DNA from: DASXZH01 sp036502005
GTDB lineage: Bacteria > Armatimonadota > Fimbriimonadia > Fimbriimonadales > Fimbriimonadaceae
Assembly: GCA_036502005.1 (NCBI GenBank)
Contig: DASXZH010000075.1
Coordinates: 15,003-79,002, forward strand
Direction of reading: 5' to 3'
DNA: 64,000 nucleotides
Shown here: piece after piece, positions 7,745-16,883 of the stretch
Numbering within the stretch: position 1 is the stretch's first letter
How the letters are laid out: each line of letters opens with the position of its first letter
Notes under the pieces: model-generated
What the model saw: only the letters and a program-made list of their open reading frames with translations
Databases searched by the model: none
Told to the model about the DNA's origin: nothing
Translations under genes and position numbers: made by a program

Positions 7745-10066
7745 CTAGTTCGGAGATAACTGGGTTTTGGGAACGATAACCAGCTGGGTTCCTAGAGTTT
7801 GCCAAGACAGTTGTAATAACGAACCCTGTTGATCAACGAAGAAATCGATCTTTATAGGGTATTTGTGACCAGCGACTAGGTCGTAGCGGCCGCTAGAGTA
7901 ATTGGCGAAAATATCAATCCAACCATTAATCACTTCCCTCCCGTTTAGCCACAGCCGTACGCCGCCGTAGTTCTCCACATAGAGGTTATACGGGCCAGAA
8001 AATTGAGGGGTGATATAGCCTGTCCACTCCGCAGACCAGTTTGTGCTAGCCACTCCACTAGCCGGCGATCCACTACCCCAGTTGAAGTTAATGGTCGGGT
8101 CAAGCCTGGCAAGCGTCGGGGTACCGGATGGAGTCTGGGTTCCGTTGAAATATTTACCGGTAAGACCGGTTCCGGCAGAAACCAGTGGTGGAAATGAATA
8201 GTAATAATAGTTTGTGGCACTCGGTTTATAATTCCCAAAAACCGCCCTTAAAACTAGAGTTGCGTTAGAACTGATTGTGATGGGGCCCGAATAACGGTTA
8301 GAGTAAGTGTTCGGCACTGTGCCATCGAGCGTATAGTAAATCCTCGCTCCTGCAGTTAGATCGCTAAGCGTTACTTGGAATGAGCTAGAAAATTTGCCGC
8401 TTGCCACGTTGGAAGTTGGTAAAGCGGTTGCTAGGCCATAGACTCCCAATGTGCCGTTTGCGGCAGCATAGACTTTTCCATTTGCAACCGTAGGAGTAAC
8501 AAATTTTACGGCGGGCCCATATACAGATGGGCCCTGCACGTTTGGACTGCGATATAGCATTTTGAGCGTCGATGCATCGTAAGCGTAAAGATATTCTTGT
8601 CCGTCACTCGTATACGAGGCAGTATCAATCGCCCACACGATCCCGTTCGCTGTTCCATTGGATGAAACTGAAGGCGTAGTCCCAAAAATGTTGAACTTAT
8701 TGGCAGAGCTTGCAATGGCTGGAGTGGATATGGCGCCGCTAGATATTCCAAAAGACTGCAAGGAGCCGTTACTGCCGCCGACGTAGATGTGCCCGTTAAA
8801 GTAAGCCATCGCTCCCCAGACGCCTCTGTTCGCGTTATCGACTTCCTGAGCCACCGCATCCGTCGAGTTGTACCCGCCCAGGTCGGTGACATCACATAAA
8901 TAAATTGTTCCCGATTTACCTTCTTGAACAAGAAGCTTAGGGTGCGCCTTACTGCCCACGCTGGGCGGCAGCAGCATGACGCCTCCAGATCCTTGATCTG
9001 TATCGGTATCGTCCAAGCTAAGCTGGGCGTTCGGCGTAAAGGAGTCAGCGACTGCAAACGGCAAAGTCATTCTTAGAATCGAGTCACCCCAAGCCGCCGT
9101 CGATGGGTCGAAAGCGCCGTTACCGGTCGCAAAATAGAGGCTAGTTCCATCGCTCGCTGGTCCCGCCCCGCTCATCCATATTCCTCCTGCCGCAAGGCCG
9201 CCATTTGGATCGCTGGTTGCGTTTGGGGTCGTATTGAAAACTCCCTCCTGAGCGAGAGTGCTCGCGTTATAAGCCATTAGCCAGCCGTGATACGGGTAGG
9301 CATCGCCGTGCGAAGCCCAAGCAATGACGAGTGTCTTTGGAGCATTCGCATTGGGTCCAGGAATTAGTAACAAGGCAGGCCGCTGAGCTTGCCAAAGCGG
9401 GTTAAAAGGCACATTGCCATTCCCGTCGCTGCCATCGCCTGTGCCGTTTACGGTCGATGCAATGTTCACGGGACCCGGAGACGTAGCTCCCGGGGGCGTA
9501 ATTGCTTCACTGCCAGTGGTTATATCTAAGGCGTGCAGATCCTGGCCGCATGACACATTGTTGCCAGCCTTTGACACTAAATAGATGATGCCTTTCCCAT
9601 TTGTCTCATCGATAACGGGCGTTCCAGTGATGCCGACAACGGGACCCACGTCAAAGTAAGGGGGAAAGATGTCCGAGGCGGGAATGCCAGGATCTAAGTT
9701 TACGGACCACAGTGGCAATCCGGCTTGATCGGCGTCGAAGGCATAAACCGAGTTATTTTCTGTCGCCACGTAAACGACGTTGTGCACCGTACCGTTAATT
9801 GTGACGCCGGGAACGTAAAGAGGCTGAGCGAAAATCTCACCATCCACCGAATCGTCAAACAGCAAGCCAAATGAAGCCGCATTAACATTAGAAGGCGTCA
9901 GAATCCTCTCGTTCGGGTTAAGTCCGACGCGATTATTGTCGTTATGCCAGGTAGTCACGGCAGTTTGGGCCGAAGCTGCCGCAGTTAAACAGGCGAGGAC
10001 GAAAGCGACGAAGTGCTGCTTAACGTTAACCAGCCGCAGACTTGGGAATTGATTGTTTGCAAGCAT
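7745..10066 (-). CDS. Secreted PQQ-like propeller protein with chitobiase-C and PA14 domains
   Basis: 773 residues. The signal peptide ends near AAASAQ. The first 540 residues are a pyrrolo-quinoline quinone-type beta-propeller (VVYVATENNSVYAFDAD, YLYAYDASTLKMLYRSPNVQ). Residues about 557-631 are a CHB_HEX_C_1 domain (ARIYYTLDGTVPNTYSNRYS). Residues about 632-773 are a PA14 domain (GLTGKYFNGT, NWSAEWTGYITPQFSGPYNL, GVRLWLNGREVINGW). PA14 and chitobiase-C modules usually bind or position carbohydrate; catalytic residues are not visible. AGGA 6 bases before the ATG supports this start. It is a tandem paralogue of the next upstream gene on the same strand. Confidence 0.92.
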   Translation of the reverse strand: MLANNQFPSLRLVNVKQHFVAFVLACLTAAASAQTAVTTWHNDNNRVGLNPNERILTPSNVNAASFGLLFDDSVDGEIFAQPLYVPGVTINGTVHNVVYVATENNSVYAFDADQAGLPLWSVNLDPGIPASDIFPPYFDVGPVVGITGTPVIDETNGKGIIYLVSKAGNNVSCGQDLHALDITTGSEAITPPGATSPGPVNIASTVNGTGDGSDGNGNVPFNPLWQAQRPALLLIPGPNANAPKTLVIAWASHGDAYPYHGWLMAYNASTLAQEGVFNTTPNATSDPNGGLAAGGIWMSGAGPASDGTSLYFATGNGAFDPSTAAWGDSILRMTLPFAVADSFTPNAQLSLDDTDTDQGSGGVMLLPPSVGSKAHPKLLVQEGKSGTIYLCDVTDLGGYNSTDAVAQEVDNANRGVWGAMAYFNGHIYVGGSNGSLQSFGISSGAISTPAIASSANKFNIFGTTPSVSSNGTANGIVWAIDTASYTSDGQEYLYAYDASTLKMLYRSPNVQGPSVYGPAVKFVTPTVANGKVYAAANGTLGVYGLATALPTSNVASGKFSSSFQVTLSDLTAGARIYYTLDGTVPNTYSNRYSGPITISSNATLVLRAVFGNYKPSATNYYYYSFPPLVSAGTGLTGKYFNGTQTPSGTPTLARLDPTINFNWGSGSPASGVASTNWSAEWTGYITPQFSGPYNLYVENYGGVRLWLNGREVINGWIDIFANYSSGRYDLVAGHKYPIKIDFFVDQQGSLLQLSWQTLGTQLVIVPKTQLSPN

Positions 10067-10160
10067 ATATATCCTAGCGGATTCGCAGCCTTTCAGCTAA
10101 CTATTAAGACTGGAGGGAATAGGCGAATACACTAAGAATATAGGTCTGATCACGCAAAGA

Positions 10161-10193
10161 TGCTGACGACAAAGTTCTAACTTGTCATCAGCA
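10161..10193 (-). terminator. Hairpin downstream of the second propeller gene
   Basis: TGCTGACGAC (10161-10170) pairs with TTGTCATCAGCA (10182-10193) to form an imperfect stem. It lies 20 bases past the stop at 10214 on the minus strand. The following U-tract is poor (TCTTTG), so it may be a weak terminator or an RNA-stabilising hairpin. Confidence 0.45.
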
Positions 10194-10213
10194 ATGTTGC
10201 GTCCGGCATCTCC

Positions 10214-12562
10214 CTAGTTCGGAGATAGCTGGGTCGACGGCACCGTCACCAGTTGCGTCCCCAATGTTTGCCACTGAAGTTGGCAAAGGGATCCGCCCTG
10301 ATTCTGGTAGTAGTCGATCTTAATCGGATACTTGTGGCCGGCGATCAAGTTGTACCGTCCACTTGAATAACCGGTCGGGGCCTGATCAACCCAGCCGTTG
10401 ATGACTTCTCGTCCATTAAGCCAGAGTCTTATTCCATCGTCGCCAATTAAGTAAATATTATACGGGCCCGTGAACTGTGGCGTGATAAAGCCATTCCATT
10501 CTGCAGACCAGTTCGTTGTACCAATGCCTGCCCCTGGCGATGCGCCTGCCCAGTTGAAGTTGATGGTTGGATCAAGCCTCGTGAGAGTTACGGTTCCCGC
10601 TGGTGTCATCGTGCCGTTGTAGTATTTGCCGGTAAGGCCTGTGCCGCCAGAAACCACCGGCGGGAAGGAATAGAAATAATAGTCAGCCGAGCTTGGCCCA
10701 TAGCCAGTAGCGACCGCTTTTACCACCAATGTCGCATTGGCTGAGATTGTGAACGGAGTCGAATAACGGGCAGAGTAGGTATTCGGAATCGTACCGTCCA
10801 GAGTGTAATAAATCCTCGCCCCAGGGGTCGCATCGTGGAGAGTTACCTGGAAGGAGCTCGAGAAACTGCCGGTCGCCACGTTGGATGTTGGGTTCGCCGT
10901 AAAGGATTCCAACCCAAAAACACCGATGGTGCTTCCTGAACCCACGTATACTTTTCCATTTGAAACTATCGGTGTGATGAACTTAACCGACGAGCCAAAG
11001 TTGTCTCGCCCTTGAAGGCTTGCGCTACTGTAGAGGGTGTTCAACGTGGTTGCATCGTACGCGTAGAGATACTCTGGCCCCTTGCTGCCGAACAGGCTAG
11101 AATCCACCGCCCAGACAATGCCATTCGATGTCCCGTTAGAGGATATTGAGGGGGTGGGTGCTGGCCAGCTAAAGCCCTGGCTTGCAGCGGTCACCGGTGT
11201 GGAAGTTAAAATACCTTCCGATATTCCGAACGCGGATATCGCGTGACCGGGACTACCGATATAAACGTTACCGTTATAGTAAGCCATCCCACCCCAGACG
11301 CCGCCATTAGCTCCATCGACTTCTTGAACCATGGCGTCCGTTGGGTTATAACCGCCCAGTCCCGTGACATCGCATAAATAGATGGTGCCCGACTTCCCTT
11401 CTTGAACCAACAGATTGGGATGCGCAGTACTGCCTACGCTTGGAGGAAGTAAGATCAGCCCTCCCGAGCCTTGATCCGTGTCGCCATCGTCCAAGCTAAG
11501 CTGGTCATTCGGCGTAAAGGAGCTTGTCACGGTAAAAGGCAGGGACATTTTTAAAATCGAGTCGCCCCATGCCGCTGTGCTTGGATCAAACGTGCCGTTG
11601 CCCGTTGCGAAATAGATGCTTGTTCCGTCGCTAGCGATGCCAGACCCGCTCATCCAAACGCCGCCGGCTGCGATTGGGTATCCGCTTGGATCATTAAGTG
11701 CGTTGGGGGTTGTATTGAAAACGCTCATTTGTGCAAGCGAACTAGCGTTATAAGCCATCAGCCAGCCATGATAAGGATTGGCATCTCCATGGGATGCCCA
11801 TGCAATCACGAGGGTCTTTGCGAGAGTCGCCTTACGAATGGGCAAAAGGAGCAAAGCGGGCCGCTGGAACTGCCAGAGAGGGTTGAAGGGTACGTTCCCA
11901 TTCCCGTCTGTGCCCTCGCCAGTTCCTGCCACCGTTGCCGTGATGAGCACTGGCCCGGGGCTTGAAGCACCGTTCGGAGTAATGGCTTCGTTTCCAGTCG
12001 TGATATCAAGAGCGTGAATCCGCTGAACGTAAACGTAGTTGTTGCTCCCGCTTGCTTCCTTCGTTTTTGCCACGAAATAAATGATTCCTTTGCCATTAGT
12101 CTCGTCAATAACTGGGGTTCCTGTAATGCCTATTTCTGGAACCACGTCGGTGTAACCGTTAAAAGCATCGTTACTTGGCACGGATGGGCCCTCGTTTACG
12201 TGCCAAAGAGGTGTGCCCGCAGTGTCGGCATCGAAGGCATAGATCGAGTTGTGCTCGGTGACCACATAGACCACGTTGTGCACCTTGCCGTTAATGGTGA
12301 CTCCAGGCACATACAGCGGCTGGGCATACACCTGGCCATCCACTGCGTCGGCGAAAAGCAAGCCGAACGTGGTCGGCGAAACGTTCGCTGGTGTCAGCTT
12401 CGTTTCAGTCGAGTTCAGGCCAGTGCGGCTATTGTCGTAGTGCCAGGTTGTGACCGGCGTTTGAGCAGTGGCAAAAGCGGCAAGAAAGATCGCTGACAAA
12501 ACCGTCAATTTTTTTTTGCGGTTAAGCAATAACGCTTTGGAAATTCGTTTGGGGAAAAGCAT
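10214..12562 (-). CDS. Secreted PQQ-like propeller protein with chitobiase-C and PA14 domains (paralogue)
   Basis: 782 residues from the ATG at 12562, which has GGAG about 9 bases upstream; an in-frame ATG at 12586 would add 8 residues. After a basic signal peptide ending near AAFATAQ, the same three modules occur in the same order as in the downstream gene: propeller (VVYVVTEHNSIYAFDADTAG), CHB_HEX_C_1 (ARIYYTLDGTIPNTYSARYS) and PA14 (GLTGKYYNGTMTPAGT, GIRLWLNGREVINGWVDQAP). The two proteins match closely along their whole length, so the pair arose by tandem duplication. Each has its own hairpin downstream. The substrate is unknown; a surface carbohydrate-binding role is inference. Confidence 0.92.
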   Translation of the reverse strand: MLFPKRISKALLLNRKKKLTVLSAIFLAAFATAQTPVTTWHYDNSRTGLNSTETKLTPANVSPTTFGLLFADAVDGQVYAQPLYVPGVTINGKVHNVVYVVTEHNSIYAFDADTAGTPLWHVNEGPSVPSNDAFNGYTDVVPEIGITGTPVIDETNGKGIIYFVAKTKEASGSNNYVYVQRIHALDITTGNEAITPNGASSPGPVLITATVAGTGEGTDGNGNVPFNPLWQFQRPALLLLPIRKATLAKTLVIAWASHGDANPYHGWLMAYNASSLAQMSVFNTTPNALNDPSGYPIAAGGVWMSGSGIASDGTSIYFATGNGTFDPSTAAWGDSILKMSLPFTVTSSFTPNDQLSLDDGDTDQGSGGLILLPPSVGSTAHPNLLVQEGKSGTIYLCDVTGLGGYNPTDAMVQEVDGANGGVWGGMAYYNGNVYIGSPGHAISAFGISEGILTSTPVTAASQGFSWPAPTPSISSNGTSNGIVWAVDSSLFGSKGPEYLYAYDATTLNTLYSSASLQGRDNFGSSVKFITPIVSNGKVYVGSGSTIGVFGLESFTANPTSNVATGSFSSSFQVTLHDATPGARIYYTLDGTIPNTYSARYSTPFTISANATLVVKAVATGYGPSSADYYFYSFPPVVSGGTGLTGKYYNGTMTPAGTVTLTRLDPTINFNWAGASPGAGIGTTNWSAEWNGFITPQFTGPYNIYLIGDDGIRLWLNGREVINGWVDQAPTGYSSGRYNLIAGHKYPIKIDYYQNQGGSLCQLQWQTLGTQLVTVPSTQLSPN

Positions 12563-12655
12563 AGACGTCCACTCCGAGTCTCTCACAGTTTAGTTAATTT
12601 CGCACCAAAATTTGCGAGTTATTTTAAGAGGCGGCACAAAGCGTAAAATGCGCAA

Positions 12656-13756
12656 ATGCCGACAGTTGGCCAGATTCTTGGCACCTTGGAAGAGATTGCT
12701 CCCGCCCGCTTCGCCTTTGAGTTCGACAAAGTTGGATTACAAATCGGGGATCGTGGCCGCGAAGTCACCAAAGCGGTGGTTTCGCTGGACCGTTCCCTTT
12801 CCGCGATTCGCTTCGCAAAGTCGTTGGGCGCGCAATTGCTGCTTTCGCATCACCCCCTGATTTGGGATCCGCTTACTTCGCTTACCGGCCGAGACATTGC
12901 AGAGCTGGGCGCGGCGGAATTGATCAGGAGCGATATGGCTTTCATTGCCGCCCACACAAACTGGGACTGCGCCCAAGGCGGTATCAACGATACGCTCGCC
13001 GGACTCCTCGATCTAAAAGATATTCGCAGCATTGGCAGCGCCGCTCCCGTTCAGCAATTGAAACTTGTTGTCTTTTGCCCCCTGGAAGACTGCGAACGGG
13101 TCATCGACGCAGCTTCGACAGCCGGCGCGGGGGTGATTGGCTGCTATTCTCGTTGCGCTTTCAGGAGCAAGGGCACGGGCACATTCGTCGGTTCGGAAGC
13201 CTCAAATCCCAGCATCGGAAAAGCTGGACAGCAAGAGGAGGTTGAGGAACTTCGGATCGAAATGGTTTTGCCAACGGTCAAGCGGCCGCAGGTGGAAGCC
13301 GCCATAAGAAAGCACCACCCCTACGAAGAGCCTGCTATCGATTTCTATTCCCTTGCCCCGTTAAGCGAGCAGCCGATTTGCCGAATAGGAGACCTGCCAA
13401 ATAGAGTGAGCCTTACTGATTTCGCCGCCTCTGTAGATAAGAACCTGGCTACCCGCTGTTGGACCTTTGGGGACCCAAGCAAACCGATTTCGAAAGTTGC
13501 CATCTGCGGTGGGGCTGCAGACGATGAATGGATCCACGCGAAATCCAGCGGCGCCGACGTCTTCGTTACCGGCGAGGTAAAGCAACACGTTGGAATGGAA
13601 GCGGCAGAACGCAGCTTTGCCATTATCGCGGCTGGCCACTACGCAACTGAACACCCTGGATGCGTGGCTTTAGCGGCACGAATGCGCGAAAGCGTGCCGG
13701 AAGTGGAATGGCAAGTGTTTACACCGGAGCCTGGCGCAGCTGGTCGGCCTTTCTAA
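12656..13756 (+). CDS. Nif3-like dinuclear metal centre protein (YqfO type)
   Basis: 366 residues. Nif3 landmarks: FEFDKVGLQIGDRG, LLLSHHPLIWDPL (metal-binding HH), MAFIAAHTNWDCAQGGINDT, and near the C-terminus VFVTGEVKQHVGMEAAERSF plus IAAGHYATEHPG. The length above 350 and the internal segment ending AAIRKHHPYEEPAIDFY show the YqfO-type inserted CutA/PII-like domain. Nif3 proteins form hexameric toroids; some act as GTP cyclohydrolase-like enzymes, but the cellular role is unsettled. It is convergent with the tRNA-Glu gene, 8 bases apart. Confidence 0.95.
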   Translation: MPTVGQILGTLEEIAPARFAFEFDKVGLQIGDRGREVTKAVVSLDRSLSAIRFAKSLGAQLLLSHHPLIWDPLTSLTGRDIAELGAAELIRSDMAFIAAHTNWDCAQGGINDTLAGLLDLKDIRSIGSAAPVQQLKLVVFCPLEDCERVIDAASTAGAGVIGCYSRCAFRSKGTGTFVGSEASNPSIGKAGQQEEVEELRIEMVLPTVKRPQVEAAIRKHHPYEEPAIDFYSLAPLSEQPICRIGDLPNRVSLTDFAASVDKNLATRCWTFGDPSKPISKVAICGGAADDEWIHAKSSGADVFVTGEVKQHVGMEAAERSFAIIAAGHYATEHPGCVALAARMRESVPEVEWQVFTPEPGAAGRPF

Positions 13757-13764
13757 AAATCTTG

Positions 13765-13840
13765 TGGTAGCCCGGACGGGTCTCGAACCCGCGACCTCCG
13801 CCGTGAAAGGGCGGCATCCTAACCACTAGACGACCGGGCC
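13765..13840 (-). tRNA. tRNA-Glu (UUC)
   Basis: 76 bases including an encoded CCA (13765-13767). The acceptor stem pairs GGCCCGG with CCGGGCT (one G-U). The anticodon stem CCGCC/GGCGG closes the loop CTTTCAC with anticodon UUC at 13805-13807. The T-arm reads GCGGG TTCGAGA CCCGT. No pseudogene features. Confidence 0.97.
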
Positions 13841-13896
13841 AAAGTGAACTGTAGAGTTTGACTTAATTGTGGCCCAATACTCAAGCCCTGTGCCAA

Positions 13897-14115
13897 CTAC
13901 GCTGCTTCATCTTCTTCGTGAATGCGAACACTCTTCGCACTTTCCGAAGCAGAAAAATCCCAGTTGTCGCAATCAAGGCGTTTGCAATAGATCATGCGCT
14001 TCATAGAACCGTCCTCGCTTTCCACATCTGCCATGTGCGCAAAACGACATTCGAAACACAATTCCGGCTCCAGAAGCCGCACGATTTTTAGTTGTCTTCG
14101 TGCCAATCCATGCAC
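13897..14115 (-). CDS. Small cysteine-rich, possibly zinc-binding protein
   Basis: 72 residues from a GTG at 14115 with GGAGGA about 11 bases upstream. Two Cys clusters are visible: LCFECRFAHM (Cys-20, Cys-23) and MIYCKRLDCDNWDF (two more Cys six residues apart), separated by about 20 residues, consistent with a four-Cys metal knuckle. I do not recognise the family. It lies between aat and tRNA-Glu, all on the minus strand, and may be co-transcribed with aat (98-base gap). Confidence 0.6.
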   Translation of the reverse strand: MHGLARRQLKIVRLLEPELCFECRFAHMADVESEDGSMKRMIYCKRLDCDNWDFSASESAKSVRIHEEDEAA

Positions 14116-14213
14116 CTCGTCGCCAATCCTCCGATGACACCCTTCGCCGAAACGAGAATATAACTGGTAAGAGTTTCCTTGGCTTAACTGAATCTTCGGG
14201 ACTCCTGCTGTCC

Positions 14214-14828
14214 CTACCAGCCGCTAGAATTACGGGGTTCCTGTTGTTTACTCCAGATAGTTTTTTGCCCCAGTGCCACCCCTAGTAGTGCCATGTACTC
14301 TTCATCACTCACCTCGTAAGCGCCTAAAGATTTCAAATGGGGATTCATGATCTGAGCATCAAAAATGGTAAAGCCTAGTTCTCGGCAGCGGTTTACAAGC
14401 GCCCAAAGGGCTAGCTTGGAAGCATCTGTCTTGCGATGAAACATCGATTCGGCGCAGAAACAGGACCCCAGCGCGACTCCATAAACGCCACCCGCCAGTT
14501 CGCCGTTCATCCATACGGCGGCGCAATGGCCCCATCCCTCTCTAAAGACTTCCCCGTAAGCGCGGAAAAAATGCTCGCTTAGCCAGTTATCCCCTGGTCT
14601 CACACAGGCCCTTATCACTTCATCGAAGTCAAGGTCGAACCTGACTTCAAAATCCGCCCTTCTAATTCGCTTTTCCAAAGATTTGGAGACGTGCACCCCG
14701 GAGTTGGGAAACAAAGCCCGACGCACAGGCCGAAACCAGTCGATCTCGCCATCTTCCATTGTCATCGGAAAGGCGCCCTGTTCGTAGCCATATCGGATCA
14801 ACCAGGGAGTTAGCTCCTCGCCGCGCAT
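14214..14828 (-). CDS. aat: Leucyl/phenylalanyl-tRNA--protein transferase
   Basis: 204 residues, typical length. Family motifs in order: LIRYGYEQGAFPM, IDWFRPVRRALFP, VRFDLDFDEVIRACVRP, GGVYGVALGSCFCAESMFHR followed by KTDASKLAL, and FDAQIMNPHLKSLGAYEV. The enzyme transfers Leu or Phe from aminoacyl-tRNA to proteins with N-terminal Arg or Lys, marking them for ClpS/ClpAP degradation (N-degron pathway) in the cytoplasm. The start at 14828 is the first ATG and fits the family N-terminus. It is the head of a minus-strand group with the small Cys protein and tRNA-Glu. Confidence 0.96.
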   Translation of the reverse strand: MRGEELTPWLIRYGYEQGAFPMTMEDGEIDWFRPVRRALFPNSGVHVSKSLEKRIRRADFEVRFDLDFDEVIRACVRPGDNWLSEHFFRAYGEVFREGWGHCAAVWMNGELAGGVYGVALGSCFCAESMFHRKTDASKLALWALVNRCRELGFTIFDAQIMNPHLKSLGAYEVSDEEYMALLGVALGQKTIWSKQQEPRNSSGW

Positions 14829-14865
14829 GAATCTATTGTGCCTGCAAAAAGTTAGTTATACTAAA

Positions 14866-14973
14866 GGTGGCTAAGAAGTCAGCCACCGGGTCCGCGGGAA
14901 GGGTTTAACCCAGCTTAAGCATTTCTAGGCACGTTTCCAGCCTTTGTGCTTCCTGTACGGCGGACCGCAGGAA
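14866..14973 (+). promoter_or_regulatory. Structured 5' leader of the ankyrin gene
   Basis: Two hairpins precede the gene: GGTGGCT/AGCCACC (14866-14887, 8-base loop) and TTCCTG..CGG/CCG..CAGGAA (14950-14973, CGGA tetraloop), the latter ending 10 bases before GGAGG. The arrangement could regulate translation or stabilise the message. It matches no riboswitch consensus I know. Confidence 0.4.
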
Positions 14974-14991
14974 AGAGCATGGAGGTTATAA

Positions 14992-16590
14992 ATGTTAAAG
15001 TCATTGCCTGAAAAGGCCAATTTGGACCACCTTCGCGGCCAAGCGAAGGATCTTCTCTCTTCCTATCGAACTGGCGATTCAACGGCAATTGCGCGTGTTG
15101 TGGTGCAGTTGCCCAACAAAGAGAATCGCAAAATCTCTCTTCATGATGCCCAGCGCGCGGTCGCGAAAGAGTACGGCTTCGAGAGTTGGCCAAAGCTGGT
15201 TCATCACGTTGACGAGCTTAATGCCAGACGCGGCATCACTCCCGCGATCGCGGAGCAGTTTATTAGCTTGGCTTTCTCGCACCGTAGCGAGGAAATCCGC
15301 AAACTCCTAAAGCTTTATCCGGGCCTGCCACGCTATAACAGGGAAACCGCTTTGGTATGGGGAAGTTTGGATTTTGTACGAGGAAAGGTCTCACAAACCG
15401 AGATATTGGGCGAGAGAGGATGGACGCCAATAGAGTACGTTGCCTATTCTCGTGTTCACCAGGCATTCCCCGAGCGTTATGAGCCATTGGAAACCTCCGC
15501 TCAATATCTTCTTGAAAACGGCGCAGACCCCAATTCGAGCCATAAAGGCGATGGGCCGGATTCGCCACCCCTTAGCGCCCTCTACGGTGCATCCGGCGAA
15601 AGCTTCCACAAGGGCATTGTTAAATTGCTGCTTGAGAAGGGAGCTAACCCCAACGATGGCGAATCGATCTATCATGCCGCGCAATACTTCCAGCCGGAAA
15701 TCCTTCAGTTGCTGTTCGACCACGGCGCGAATATCTCCGACAAAACCAAAGAGTGGGGCAACACTCCAATATTCTTCCTTTGTGGCCACCGGCCATCTGA
15801 TTCGCAATACGAAACTGCCGTGAACGGCATCGAGTGGTTTTTGCAACACGGCGCGGATCCCAATATCACCTCGTACAACCACCAGAGCACGCCACTTCAT
15901 GCCGCTGCGGGCCTTGGAGGAACCAGACTGGTCGATATTCTACTGGCCCACAAAGGTGACCCAAATGCCAAAAGGGCAGATGGCCGAACGCCTTATGAGA
16001 TCGCCCTCGTTACAGGCAACAACTACGCTGCCGACGCCCTGCTAAAGGCTGGGGCAAAGCCAACCGAAGATCCCAAGATCGAGTTCCTTGCCGCTGCTCT
16101 TGCCTCCGATAAGAACAAAACCGATCAACTATTAAAGGATCATGCAAACCTGCTCGAAGAACTCTCGTCGGAAGGCGGGCACGTTCTCGTTCGGTTGGCA
16201 GAACTCGGAAATGAAAAAGGGGTTGCCGCTTTACTGGCGGCGGGCTGCCCGCCAAATCTGCTGGACGACTCCAAAATAACGCCCCTTCATTTCGCTTCTT
16301 ATACCGGCAGGGCGGGCATTGTCCGTTTACTCCTGCAGGCTGGAGCACAAACCGAAATCAAGGACGGCAGCTACAATGCGCCGCCGCTCGGTTGGGCATT
16401 GCATGGGCTTTCGTTTAACCCGAACCCCAAGGGGGATTATTCTGGGGTCATTAAAGCGCTTCTAGGGGCCGGTGCTGACCCGGCTCCTCTTAAGGAGTAT
16501 TCAGAGGATCGTGAGCATATCCCGGAACAGGTAAGGCAGTTTGTTATGGAGTTAATGCGAGGCACTCTCACGAATGAAGTTTCTGGATGA
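14992..16590 (+). CDS. Ankyrin-repeat protein
   Basis: 532 residues with no signal peptide or membrane segment, so cytoplasmic. The N-terminal 85 residues (LPEKANLDHLRGQAKDLLSS and AQRAVAKEYGFESWPKLVHH) are the short helical module that often precedes ankyrin repeats in bacterial proteins. From about residue 95 onward there are roughly ten ankyrin repeats of variable quality; clear units include TPLHAAAGLGGTRLVDILLA and TPLHFASYTGRAGIVRLLLQ. The role is presumably protein binding; no enzyme domain is seen. GGAGG lies 6 bases before the ATG. It stands alone, divergent from aat. Confidence 0.92.
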   Translation: MLKSLPEKANLDHLRGQAKDLLSSYRTGDSTAIARVVVQLPNKENRKISLHDAQRAVAKEYGFESWPKLVHHVDELNARRGITPAIAEQFISLAFSHRSEEIRKLLKLYPGLPRYNRETALVWGSLDFVRGKVSQTEILGERGWTPIEYVAYSRVHQAFPERYEPLETSAQYLLENGADPNSSHKGDGPDSPPLSALYGASGESFHKGIVKLLLEKGANPNDGESIYHAAQYFQPEILQLLFDHGANISDKTKEWGNTPIFFLCGHRPSDSQYETAVNGIEWFLQHGADPNITSYNHQSTPLHAAAGLGGTRLVDILLAHKGDPNAKRADGRTPYEIALVTGNNYAADALLKAGAKPTEDPKIEFLAAALASDKNKTDQLLKDHANLLEELSSEGGHVLVRLAELGNEKGVAALLAAGCPPNLLDDSKITPLHFASYTGRAGIVRLLLQAGAQTEIKDGSYNAPPLGWALHGLSFNPNPKGDYSGVIKALLGAGADPAPLKEYSEDREHIPEQVRQFVMELMRGTLTNEVSG

Positions 16591-16704
16591 TTGAGAAGCA
16601 GGACAAGGGCCTACTGCCATCCGGTTTTTCAAAATCGAACTCTGCCCGTTGGGACATAACCATCTAGCTATTGCCGAATTGCTTTAAAGCGAATTCAGCT
16701 GTGG

Positions 16705-16795
16705 TTTAGTTCAAATAGCGAAGCGTTGTCATCCCGAACGAGGCCGCTAGGCCGAATTAGGGACGAGTGCCGCCCGAACCCGTTCCGGCAAATCT
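16705..16795 (+). repeat. Dispersed repeat family 1, truncated copy
   Basis: Starts TTAGTTCAAATAGCGAAGCG and continues TTGTCATCCCGAAC, GGGACGAGTGCCGCCCGAAC and TTCCGGCAAATC. It matches the element at 20208-20380 over its first 90 bases but lacks the hairpin and right terminal repeat. It fills much of the 293-base gap between the ankyrin gene and the gene at 16884; the remainder of that gap shows no frame. Confidence 0.75.
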
Positions 16796-16883
16796 CGCCT
16801 CCTTGTCCTTAATTTCAATAACCTTCCATCTCGATAGTGCTGGCGTCTAAAAGGGAGAAACTAACAAGTTTAAGGGGAGAAAC

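Noticed and set aside
8506..9057. Minus-strand open frame within the first propeller gene
   Set aside because: Alternative frame of a clear secreted protein gene, with no domain or start site.
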